Positions 50,601-57,897 of a stretch of DNA of 64,000 nucleotides are shown piece by piece (the stretch's first letter is position 1; each line of letters begins with the position of its first letter). Below the pieces are notes generated by a model. The model was given only the letters and a program-made list of their open reading frames with translations, had not been told where the DNA came from and did no database searches. Source of the stretch: JAIOTG01 sp964644045 (lineage in GTDB: Bacteria > Patescibacteriota > Patescibacteriia > Patescibacteriales > JAGXOH01); NCBI GenBank assembly GCA_964644045.1, contig CAZXUK010000004.1:3058-67057 (forward strand), written 5' to 3'. A program made the position numbers and the translations under genes.

Positions 50601-51349
50601 TCATGTAAATACTCGAGTAATTGTTCGCTATAAACGCTCGTCCCCTCAAAATGATCTTGTTCATCTGCGCTTAGATAATTACTCAAAATATCTAAAATTT
50701 TTTTAATAGTTTTTACATCCGTTTTATTCTTTTCATAAGTCGTGCGTAATTTTTCTATCATTTCCTCAGCATGAAAAAAACAATGATCAAGAGCATTTTG
50801 AGCAGAGGGATCATTCTCAAATAAATAATGTAATGATTTTGCAATATTTAAGTAAAAATTTGAGAAATCTTTTTTTTCATTAAAAATATCATCTACTAAG
50901 ACCGACGCCACTTTTTCACTTAATCCATCTTTGTCTTTTAAGTATTGTCTATCAGACTTTGAACCATTGCTATATTCACCAGAGCCTACGGAGTCACACA
51001 TAACATCATAAAAAACATCCATATATTTTGGGAAGTTTTCTTCCAAGTAGTCACCCCCTTCGTCAAATATATTAACCACTTCTCTTACTTGTTCTTGGGT
51101 CCAGAATACATTTAATTCTGAATTATTGTAATGTTTGCTACATAACTTTAAAGAATCAAAAAAAGATTGATAGTCATCAATACTTTTCTTGCTATTAATA
51201 AAATCATTAATAATTTTATTAATCACTTCATTAAACAATCTTTCTTTTTCCTTTATATCACCCTGCTCATTTATTAGCTCCATTTTATCTTTAGGAAAGT
51301 TTGTAATATTTTCTTTTAAATTTTGATTTTCTATTTTTTCGCTAATCAT
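47636..51349 (-). CDS. Giant hypothetical protein, possible cyclodipeptide-synthase-like region
   Basis: 1237 aa, acidic, almost entirely helical, no signal peptide. The first 700 residues look like an alpha-solenoid. Around 780-880 the segment LPVGISSLLPEEG…RKADFMVVDTIQESNYQSLYGLDREEAREKAQING resembles the tRNA-dependent cyclodipeptide synthase fold (VGIS start, D-x-x-Q-x-x-N-Y, EEA-x-x-KA-x-x-x-G), which occurs in large CPR proteins. The C-terminal 200 residues contain a YYPKQVTGMSFEMQDEKSPGYTAF globular part. The CDPS-like call is weak inference. Separate transcription unit. Confidence 0.55.
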   Translation of the reverse strand: MISEKIENQNLKENITNFPKDKMELINEQGDIKEKERLFNEVINKIINDFINSKKSIDDYQSFFDSLKLCSKHYNNSELNVFWTQEQVREVVNIFDEGGDYLEENFPKYMDVFYDVMCDSVGSGEYSNGSKSDRQYLKDKDGLSEKVASVLVDDIFNEKKDFSNFYLNIAKSLHYLFENDPSAQNALDHCFFHAEEMIEKLRTTYEKNKTDVKTIKKILDILSNYLSADEQDHFEGTSVYSEQLLEYLHECDIYFSNKVIENLMDEGALNSLDLNTKRNILAGYFENIYSSSQIKKMNENQINCLFFNTLYDEQEIDFYPYSFFCINSLRREKYDEEDLHKNIKPLEDIEDEECIYSQLFEDYGVIYAGERGNIDSFFATNKNGAAENLNLKQVLINNGLDEEWIANNSILINNYSEMIKLSFREQIENEFKINFKNFKIRELLQFCNYISTKTTDEVEKVKKFLGQSQNQDERMHRIKSFLSLESGKLSGEQIINIGDSLKDEPEAAEKLFSKFVEITDNVDESVEEVVKMYEEIYFDTKVDTHKLKNLILNKAVGLLQNASLELQEDNADKKEIIDRLIKDLEEGEEKRSEELRQFKEVAKKMNEQYKRIEDSYISFLNQKEKEEIKKEMIEQGESTQDIHDYLRYIDWTQNCKYDGAIYDTLDAYEEMLEEEEKDKHFDSQRIRNIIKEMEGYVEEEPSEKVQGLIDNFKKYLKYQENFEEKFEKLVYGQESASLPENFQEKIIEEIENYQSELPDSDKKPYLPVGISSLLPEEGEVHAKPIDTFAYIMWLQNQGRKADFMVVDTIQESNYQSLYGLDREEAREKAQINGQRDEKWYSSIKKNFDLGNIEFADYSGLEQSPEFEEAMNLVEELDKGEDRSEIISEALDNLVEKSVKNKASQEEVANLKEYGKKEIAFIMARKDLKISHEKEYRYDIMAKIISVYKELKDRMEELKDSRREYLEQRGVPQKKIGKILKELESDRSLTELSLYLSYYENYPRTYHLAADIFGTEERARNLKNQKDKSSKDKSKELKIKATNLRGQMTSVASQYQEEEESVKPINKNINNLGLLKRGTEAKHVINKWRGFGESVKKEDWFRNLELPEFYYPKQVTGMSFEMQDEKSPGYTAFREFYSTYKGESEEELPIEANQVIASTSPLAASKLLVLDEKKQREYYDKVLKPLLVNYYIATSKDKEEAKKRFEQEGAQSKTISEIVRFVQNNIVKPVEGDMKSQN

Positions 51350-51568
51350 ATACCTATATTTTACCTTATTTTGAACTAAAACTAATTTTAATTATAAATT
51401 ACCTCCTCATCAGGATCCTTGGAAGTTTGCTGTCCTAATTTAAAATTTACCATTTTAGCTTTATTCATGTTCTTCTAATTTAATTAAAGATTTCTCTTAT
51501 TCTAATTTTAATACATTAATAAAAATATTTAAACCCTTTCTATCTTCGCTTTCCAAATAATTCTTAAC
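51350..51568. other. AT-rich gap
   Basis: No gene. Upstream region of the giant gene, with TAATTATAAATTACC-like promoter candidates but none convincing. Confidence 0.4.
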
Positions 51569-51670
51569 TAAAAAACCGGCAAAAGTCTGTAGAGTGTGTT
51601 TGTAAGGAAATTTTACGAGGAGAGAGATTCGTGTTAATTTCCTCGCCACTCTACAGGCCCCTGCCGGCCT
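51569..51670 (-). repeat. 102-bp structured element, copy 2
   Basis: Same element and orientation as 39632-39733, one mismatch (C for T in the loop beside the terminal stem). Again it sits downstream of a minus-strand transcription unit, just after a GC-rich terminator, with T6 after the closing stem on the minus strand. Confidence 0.85.
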
Positions 51671-51718
51671 TTTTCCTTTTCCGGACTTGCTTAAAATTTA
51701 AATAAACCTGGAAAAAAA

Positions 51719-51752
51719 GGGGAGGACTTGCTAAATTAATGCGCGCCTCCCC
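51719..51752 (-). terminator. Intrinsic terminator
   Basis: GGGGAGG…CCTCCCC hairpin followed by TTTTTTT on the minus strand, 6 nt after the 28-aa gene. Confidence 0.85.
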
Positions 51753-51757
51753 TGAGT

Positions 51758-51844
51758 TTATAGAAGAATTTTGGAAATAAGCAGGCCTATCAGCAGACCC
51801 ACTATAATAATTGCCAACAAATTTTTTATCCTCTTTTCTTTCAT
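51758..51844 (-). CDS. 28-aa membrane micropeptide
   Basis: MKEKRIKNLLAIIIVGLLIGLLISKILL: a basic start followed by one membrane helix, from an ATG with an AAGGAGG site. Has a consensus promoter 422 nt upstream, a terminator and the 102-bp element. The layout resembles type I toxin or small regulatory membrane peptides, but no family is recognised. Confidence 0.65.
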   Translation of the reverse strand: MKEKRIKNLLAIIIVGLLIGLLISKILL

Positions 51845-52260
51845 AATTAAGGCCTCCTTGCCTCTTTGTTTTAAGATTATTTTCCTCTAATAAACAGGGA
51901 GAAGAATGAAGAGAGTGAAGTCAGAACTTAATTATTTAGGGAAAATATAATATTATTTTGTTTCCCTGTAGATAAATTAAGTCTTCCCTCTTGATTGCCC
52001 GAAGTTAAAGCTGAGCTTTAACTAAAGCGAATCAATGTTTAATGAAGCTCTCTCCATTTTCCTCACTACTTACCAAAAAAGCGACTAAAGATCATCTCTT
52101 GAAAAAATTATTTAGAAGAGATGGCTTGTAGCCGCTTTCCGGATTTAACTTAATATATAAATATTTAAATACTAAGGCGCTTCTTGTTTTAACTGCCAAG
52201 CTCAGGCAGCCTCTCTCCTAAGTTTTTTAAATTGTAAAATTATCTTTCTTAATCCTAAAC
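51845..52260 (-). ncRNA. Long structured leader of the micropeptide gene
   Basis: About 415 nt with nested helices: CTGCC/GGCAG, AAAGCGGCTA/TAGTCGCTTT enclosing CATCTCTT/AAGAGATG, TTGATT/AATCAA enclosing GTTAAAGC/GCTTTAAC, and ACTTAATT/AATTAAGT enclosing GGGAAA/TTTCCC. AGGAGAGAG (minus, 52211-52219) is complementary to the element loop. No ORF. A regulatory leader or the main product itself. Confidence 0.55.
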
Positions 52261-52265
52261 ATTTC

Positions 52266-52294
52266 ATTATAACATATTTACAAAAACTTGTCAA
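52266..52294 (-). promoter_or_regulatory. Perfect consensus promoter
   Basis: TTGACA - 17 nt - TATAAT, reading into the leader and micropeptide gene. Confidence 0.88.
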
Positions 52295-52357
52295 GACTTT
52301 TTAGGGTCTACAATAAAATGGGGGTAAAACAAATATGACTGAAAACTTATTCATAAA

Positions 52358-52380
52358 AAAACCCCCAAAGTCTGGAGGTG
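52358..52380 (-). terminator. Terminator after the metzincin gene
   Basis: CCTCCA-gact-TTGGGGG type stem followed by TTTTTTT on the minus strand. Confidence 0.7.
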
Positions 52381-52436
52381 CTGGCCTTTTTCTTTTGTCC
52401 GAACTTTCTTAGTATCCAAACAAATCCGAAAAAAAG

Positions 52437-53156
52437 TTATTTTAAGGAATCTAATTCCTCTCTGGCCTCAAGAGATTCTTCTCTGGTTAACCTGGGACCA
52501 CTCGCCTCTCGAGACATAAGCCGGCCACTTCCCTTAATATGACCGAGTCCCAATATATGCCCTACTTCATGGGCAAGGACCCGAAAATTATAGACAGAGG
52601 TGTATTCTGCTAAAGCGATAGTATCTCCCCCCACAAAAGCTACCCCGTTTATACCTCTCAAGGAATGAACTAAAAACACCACTGCGCCTTCCTTGGCTGA
52701 TGGAGATAAACTATTTGCCAAGTTATGGGGATTTTTGATAAATTCCAATAATTCCCGATTTTCCAAATAGACCGTAGAGTAGTTTTCCAGTTCCAGGTCA
52801 ATCCGGGCCTGATCCCATATCCGAGAGGATTTCTCTACCATTCCTTCAATCTCCGCCCGGCTCTGAATATTTTTCCTGTTCTTTTCTACCAAATTTATCA
52901 CAGTCAAAGGCAAAATTTTTCTCTCTCCTTCCACTAACACCGACAACTCTTGCGGCTCTACTTTTGGCGAAGTCCGGCTAAAAAAAGTGCTTTGATAAAT
53001 CCCGGAAAGATAAAGCAACCCTCCCAAAACTAAAAAAACCACCAAAGTTCTTACAAAAACCCAAAGATAATATTTAGGAGACCTATAATCCCTCCCAATG
53101 TCTTCATCCCAACCCTCTGTGGGAATTTTTATCCGATTATAATATTTTCTGTCCAT
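52437..53156 (-). CDS. Membrane-anchored metzincin-type metalloprotease
   Basis: 239 aa. Cytoplasmic start, one membrane helix (about 30-50), exterior domain with the zinc motif HEVGHILGLGH (HExxHxxGxxH) and a Met-turn in GRLMSREA. This is the matrixin-like M10 arrangement without propeptide cysteine switch. Acts on the cell surface, substrates unknown. Confidence 0.88.
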   Translation of the reverse strand: MDRKYYNRIKIPTEGWDEDIGRDYRSPKYYLWVFVRTLVVFLVLGGLLYLSGIYQSTFFSRTSPKVEPQELSVLVEGERKILPLTVINLVEKNRKNIQSRAEIEGMVEKSSRIWDQARIDLELENYSTVYLENRELLEFIKNPHNLANSLSPSAKEGAVVFLVHSLRGINGVAFVGGDTIALAEYTSVYNFRVLAHEVGHILGLGHIKGSGRLMSREASGPRLTREESLEAREELDSLK

Positions 53157-53230
53157 ATTTTAATTATAACTTTATTGCCTTCTTGCTTAAACAGTTACAT
53201 TATTTATAGCAAAAATGTTAAAATAAATCC

Positions 53231-54529
53231 ATGGATCTAAAAACAATAAAAAAACTCAATATCCCCTCTTCTCCGGGCTGTTATTTCTTCTACAACGAAA
53301 AAGGCGAAATAATCTACATCGGCAAAGCGGCCAATTTAAAAAGTCGGGTTCTTTCCTATTGGCAAAAAAGCGCTACCCATACTCCTGCCAAACACTCCAT
53401 GCTTAAAAAAATAACCAAAATCGACTGGACCGAAACTGACTCGGAAATTGAAGCTTTACTTCTTGAATCCAACTTAATTAAAAAACACCAACCCAAATAC
53501 AATATAGTAATGCGGGATGACAAACGTTTCGCCTATATCAAAATCTCTACTGAAGAAGAATTTCCCCGCCTATTTATGACGCGACAATTAGGCCAATCCG
53601 GTCGCTACTTCGGCCCCTTTACCAGCGTAGAGGCTATTAAACAAACCTTGAAAACAATCAGGCAAATCTGGCCTTACCGCTCCTGCCGGACAATGCCCGG
53701 GCGCTCCTGCTTGTATTACAAAATCAATAAATGCCCCGCTCCCTGCGAGGGCAGAATTAGTGCCGGAGAATACAAAAAAATAATCAGACAGATCACTCTA
53801 TTTCTGGATGGTAAAAGAAAAAAGGTGGAAGAAGAAATTAAAAAAGAAATGAAAACCTTGGAAAAAAAACTAAAACAAACTACCAAGGAAAAAGAAAAAG
53901 AAGATATAGAAAAAAAGATTTCAGACCTTAATTATAAACTAATTAATTTAAGAAAAGTGCTGGCCCACTCCCAAGTCCTAAGTTTAAAAGACAAATACGC
54001 CGGTGATGTGGTGGAGCTGGCTAAAGTCTTGGGCTTGGCTCAAATCCCGGAAAAAATAGAGGGTTATGACATCTCCAATATTTTTGGACAAGTTGCCGTG
54101 GGTGCTATGGTGGTCTTTCGACAGGGAGAGCCGGAAAAAAATGAATATCGCAAATTCAAAATCAAGACCGGACAAGGCCAAGCCAATGATGTAGGTATGC
54201 TTAAGGAAGTCTTGGAACGCAGATTTAGAAATAATTGGCCCCTGCCGGATTTAATAATTATTGACGGAGGCAAATCCCAGCTTAATGTGGGGCTGAAAAT
54301 TTTGGAAAATAATAATTTAAACATCCCCATAATAGCCGTGTCCAAGGGCGAGGGCTTGCGATCCTCTCAAGCTCCGGATAAAATATTTTTTCCCGGGCAA
54401 ACCCGGCCTCTGGAGCTTCCCTTAAATTCCCCGGCTCTGCATATTATTAAAAGAGTCAGGGATGAGGCGCATCGCTTTGCCATCAGTTACCACCGCAACC
54501 TAAAAAATAAAAAACTTTTGCCAAAATAA
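53231..54529 (+). CDS. uvrC: Excinuclease subunit UvrC (no HhH domain)
   Basis: 432 aa. GIY-YIG nuclease for the 3' incision (SPGCYFFYNEKGEIIYIGKAANLKSRV), cysteine cluster CRTMPGRSCLYYKINKCPAPC, a UVR coiled coil (about 190-230) binding UvrB, and the RNase H-like domain for the 5' incision (GYDISNIFGQ…IIDGGKSQLN…DEAHRFAISYHR). The usual C-terminal helix-hairpin-helix pair is absent; the protein ends just after the nuclease. uvrB lies about 5.5 kb away. Confidence 0.95.
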   Translation: MDLKTIKKLNIPSSPGCYFFYNEKGEIIYIGKAANLKSRVLSYWQKSATHTPAKHSMLKKITKIDWTETDSEIEALLLESNLIKKHQPKYNIVMRDDKRFAYIKISTEEEFPRLFMTRQLGQSGRYFGPFTSVEAIKQTLKTIRQIWPYRSCRTMPGRSCLYYKINKCPAPCEGRISAGEYKKIIRQITLFLDGKRKKVEEEIKKEMKTLEKKLKQTTKEKEKEDIEKKISDLNYKLINLRKVLAHSQVLSLKDKYAGDVVELAKVLGLAQIPEKIEGYDISNIFGQVAVGAMVVFRQGEPEKNEYRKFKIKTGQGQANDVGMLKEVLERRFRNNWPLPDLIIIDGGKSQLNVGLKILENNNLNIPIIAVSKGEGLRSSQAPDKIFFPGQTRPLELPLNSPALHIIKRVRDEAHRFAISYHRNLKNKKLLPK

Positions 54530-54582
54530 ATATTTACTTATTCGCTTATCTTTTTTATCATAAATATAAAACAATAAAAAAT

Positions 54583-56274
54583 ATGGAAAATTTTGAACAT
54601 CCTTTTAGAGACAAAAAAATCAGGCCTAACCGCAAAATTGAAAAAGACAAAGACAACTCCGGCTTAAGCCGAAGAGATTTTTTAAAAATAGCCGGGATAG
54701 GAGGGCTGAGCTTAGCCGGCGGATCCTTGTTTTTGAATTGGTGCGGAAAAAAAGAAAAAAATAAAGATAGAAAAAAACACCTTAGAAAAATTCCGGAGTA
54801 TACAGAAGAACAAGAAGAAATAGAAGAAGAAAATATCCGGTCCATCAAAGAGATCATTGATTTTAATAAAGAAGGAAGGATTGAATTTAACAAAGAAACA
54901 GCCGAGTCCTTAAAAAACCATTGGAAAGAAAAATATCAAAAAAATACTGAATTAAAAGACAGTTTTATAGAAGCTTATCATAAAATAGGAAATTGGGATC
55001 CTTATTTAAAAAAAGAATTTTCTGAGTCCGGAGTACCGAAAAAATTCCGTTATTTAATGATCCCCGAATCTCATGCTGATCTACAAGCTAAATCCGAAGC
55101 CGGAGCAGTAGGACCTTATCAGTTTATTTCCGATACCGGTAAAAGTTATGGTCTTAATCATACTTCCCACTCCAATATTGAAGAAAGACGGGATCCCATT
55201 AAAAGCGCCGGGGCCTGCGCCTCTTACTTAAAAGATTTATTTGAAAAAGGTGGACAAGATTGGGACCTGGCTCTTTCCGGATATAACGGGGGTTTTTACT
55301 GGCGCTATCGAAAACTGTATTACCGAAGTTACCAAATGCTGGAAGAGAGTCAAGTTAATTACGAAGAATTCTCGGAATTTTTGGAAAAACTAATCGAAAG
55401 AATTAGAAAACGGGAAACAGAAAAGATCAATGAATTATATGAAGAAATGGCCAATAAAGAAAAACACGAGGAAGTCCCCTCGAAAGAAAAAAGCAAAATC
55501 CGGGAAAAAATGAAGGAAGTCGGAATTGATAAAGAAAAGGGGTTGAATTATGAAGGTTTTTTAAAATTTTTAGAAGAAATAATCAATCAAAGCAAAGAAG
55601 AAAAACAAAAAAAAATAGAGAATGTAAAGGAAAACTTATCCGCTGGAACTGTGAACTATGAAATAAAGCCGGGAGATAATCTTAGAAAAATAGCTATAAA
55701 AACGGGAATTAATTTGGATAAATTACAAAAAATAAACCAAATACAAAATCCTAATGAAATATATGCGGGGCAAATAATAAAAATTCCTTTAACCAAAGAG
55801 AAGAGAGAGGAGATCCAAACACAAACAGCCGAAAAGGCGGAAAAAGAATTTTGGCAAGAAATAAAAGGATTTTCCGAGAATTTAAATTACCCTCCCAAAT
55901 TCAACGCTGTCATGGAATTGATCCGAGAAGATTTTGTCTCCGAGCAAAACAATCCTTGCTCCTATCAAACCTACACCGCCCCCAATAAAGAAGGGGCTAT
56001 TTACCACTTTCAAAAAAAAGATCGCAACATTTATCAACTGGCCCGCCAATTCCCCGGATTAGATTATCAAGATATTCTAACTGCCAATCCCGACCTTGAC
56101 CCCAATAAACTTAAAGGGGGAGAAAAAATTATTATACCCGCGCCTGATATTAAAATTACTCTTAGAAATATAGCTAAAGCAGAAAATAAGCCCTTAAAAC
56201 ATTTAATTGAACTTAATCCGGCCATAATTAACCCGGATAAAGAAATTCCAAGCGGATTTAAACTAAGAATTTAA
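54583..56274 (+). CDS. Lytic transglycosylase (SLT) with LysM, Tat-type signal
   Basis: 563 aa. SRRDFLKIAGIGGLSLAGG (about 26-44) is a twin-arginine signal, ending near a Cys in LNWCGKK. SLT domain about 145-245 with catalytic Glu in IPESHADLQAKSEAGAVGPYQF and ALSGYNGG. A LysM at about 365-412 (YEIKPGDNLRKIAIKTG…GQIIKIPL) is followed by two weaker LysM-like units. Cleaves peptidoglycan glycan strands outside the membrane. MltD-like. Confidence 0.88.
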   Translation: MENFEHPFRDKKIRPNRKIEKDKDNSGLSRRDFLKIAGIGGLSLAGGSLFLNWCGKKEKNKDRKKHLRKIPEYTEEQEEIEEENIRSIKEIIDFNKEGRIEFNKETAESLKNHWKEKYQKNTELKDSFIEAYHKIGNWDPYLKKEFSESGVPKKFRYLMIPESHADLQAKSEAGAVGPYQFISDTGKSYGLNHTSHSNIEERRDPIKSAGACASYLKDLFEKGGQDWDLALSGYNGGFYWRYRKLYYRSYQMLEESQVNYEEFSEFLEKLIERIRKRETEKINELYEEMANKEKHEEVPSKEKSKIREKMKEVGIDKEKGLNYEGFLKFLEEIINQSKEEKQKKIENVKENLSAGTVNYEIKPGDNLRKIAIKTGINLDKLQKINQIQNPNEIYAGQIIKIPLTKEKREEIQTQTAEKAEKEFWQEIKGFSENLNYPPKFNAVMELIREDFVSEQNNPCSYQTYTAPNKEGAIYHFQKKDRNIYQLARQFPGLDYQDILTANPDLDPNKLKGGEKIIIPAPDIKITLRNIAKAENKPLKHLIELNPAIINPDKEIPSGFKLRI

Positions 56275-56276
56275 AA

Positions 56277-56302
56277 ACCCCGAAGGATATGCCTCGGGAC
56301 TT
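56277..56302. terminator. Hairpin after the transglycosylase gene
   Basis: CCCCGA…TCGGGa stem, stronger T-run on the minus strand (GGGGTTTTT). Confidence 0.6.
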
Positions 56303-56764
56303 TGTTTCAGTAGCTGAACCTGAAAAAATATCCGATTTATTTTTATTGTTGACTGCCCGATTGATTTTTAAACCATGAATGTCGACCAACAACACCCCTC
56401 TCCAATTTTAAAAAACCGAAAACGGAACTTATCATCCCAACAAAAAAACAACCCGGCCTCCCCGTCTCCTTTATTGTTTAAAAAAACAGATCATCTGAAT
56501 AAAAACCCTCCTGTTTTTTCTTTACACATACAATAATTGCCTGAATAAGTTCAGGCATATTTTGGACAGCGAAGCCGGCCAAAATGTATGCAGACAGGAT
56601 TTAAGTTTAAAAATTGCGGAGGATTTGGTAAATTATATGATTATGCCTATAAATATAATCATATGATAACAGACCATGTAAAAGATTAAGCTATTAGACT
56701 CCGCTTGAGGTATTCAATTCAGAATAGAATGTTGCACTTTGGATTAGAATTTAAGAGCCTTACA
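56303..56764 (+). other. Structured non-coding region
   Basis: No ORF. Hairpins TGCCTGA-ataagt-TCAGGCA (56540-56560), ATTTTGG…CCAAAAT (56560-56586) and ATGATTAT…ATAATCAT (56638-56665). It precedes a promoter, so an independent RNA or upstream regulatory block is possible. Confidence 0.35.
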
Positions 56765-56793
56765 TTGACTTTATTGTATAAAAATGGTATAAA
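56765..56793 (+). promoter_or_regulatory. Promoter
   Basis: TTGACT - 17 nt - TATAAA, 38 nt before the ATG at 56831. Confidence 0.8.
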
Positions 56794-56830
56794 ATAATGT
56801 TTATCAGTTCTTTAAAAAAAGGAGGAAAAA

Positions 56831-57604
56831 ATGATGAAAATTAAAGAAATTCAGGAAAGATTGAGAGACTTGGCTTGCTCAAAATCGAAACAATTCGGTT
56901 TTGAGGTAAAAGACACCCCGGAAAAAACTCTGTGGTCAATTAATTTCAATGTGCCTTATCAGGATTTTGTAGATCAGCAAGAAATGGCCCAAGCTAATTT
57001 GGAGCTTGATGGAAAAAGCTGTTTGGGGCGAGTGGCTCAAGCGGCCGCTATAGTGGAGAATTATTTTCCTGATACTGATTTGCAATTGGCCGAAGTGAGA
57101 AAGGATCGACTGGCGGAGATGATGCTGGGAATGTTGGCAGAGAGTCCAGAGAAAAAATATGACCCGTCTTTTATAAGTGAACTTTTAATGTATGAGGAAC
57201 CTCATATGGTTCTTCTGGTGGACGGACGGCAATTCGAGCCCTTGTCATTGCAATTAGGGCAGGATATTCAACATCCTCGCATAGAAGTTTTCCCGGTTTG
57301 GGAAGGTATAACCGCGTCTTCGTTGACTTCTTATGCTTGGTTGGAAAGAGAGGCTGAATCTAAACTTGAAATTTTGCAAGAAGCGGAAAAATTGTGCCCC
57401 GGCACGACCCTGGTTAGCGAAAATATGTGCGAATCACTGGAGGTTTTCGGCAGAAGAAAAGAGTTACTGGAAAAGGTAGCTTGGTGCGTTCAGGAGCGCC
57501 CCTGCGCCAGAAATTTGTATGTAATGTATGCTTTAACCGGTGATAAAAATTATTATGATCATCTGGTTAAAATTTATTCCGAGGAAATAATGAAATACTT
57601 CTAA
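56831..57604 (+). CDS. Hypothetical protein
   Basis: 257 aa, cytoplasmic, alpha/beta, with AAAAAAAGGAGG site. N-terminal helix, a beta segment (KTLWSINFNVPYQDF), then helical regions and five cysteines. Forms a two-gene unit with the 66-aa protein. No family recognised. Confidence 0.65.
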   Translation: MMKIKEIQERLRDLACSKSKQFGFEVKDTPEKTLWSINFNVPYQDFVDQQEMAQANLELDGKSCLGRVAQAAAIVENYFPDTDLQLAEVRKDRLAEMMLGMLAESPEKKYDPSFISELLMYEEPHMVLLVDGRQFEPLSLQLGQDIQHPRIEVFPVWEGITASSLTSYAWLEREAESKLEILQEAEKLCPGTTLVSENMCESLEVFGRRKELLEKVAWCVQERPCARNLYVMYALTGDKNYYDHLVKIYSEEIMKYF

Positions 57605-57621
57605 CTAAAAGGAGGAAGAAA

Positions 57622-57822
57622 ATGGAAGACAAAAGCAAGCAAGAATTATATCAATTACTGCGCACCGGAACAGAGGAAGAAGCTGCGGCAGCTGAAGAAG
57701 AGCTTTCCAGGCGGGATGAAAATTTTCGAAAAACTGCCCTGCGAGCGGCTGTTCCCGCCATTGTTTCCCGTAATTTTTCTCACGGAATCGGGAAGATCGG
57801 GAAGAATGGAAAAAAAAATTAA
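57622..57822 (+). CDS. Small charged protein
   Basis: 66 aa, strong AAAAGGAGG site, Glu/Ala-rich helix (EEEAAAAEEELSRRDENFRKTALRAAV) and Lys/Gly-rich tail. 17 nt after the 257-aa gene and followed by a strong terminator. Confidence 0.6.
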   Translation: MEDKSKQELYQLLRTGTEEEAAAAEEELSRRDENFRKTALRAAVPAIVSRNFSHGIGKIGKNGKKN

Positions 57823-57840
57823 ACAGCACTTTTTAACTAA

Positions 57841-57878
57841 AAAAAGCAAGTGACATAGTTCCTCACTTGCTTTTTTAA
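57841..57878. terminator. Bidirectional terminator
   Basis: AAAAGCAAGTGA…TCACTTGCTTTTTT between convergent genes. Confidence 0.88.
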
Positions 57879-57897
57879 TTTGTAATTCAAAATAGTA

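Noticed and set aside
39632..51670. 102-bp repeats as integron attC sites
   Set aside because: They are long imperfect hairpins in the same orientation, but the R-box ends (GTTRRRY/RYYYAAC) are missing and no cassette-like spacing or integron integrase is present.
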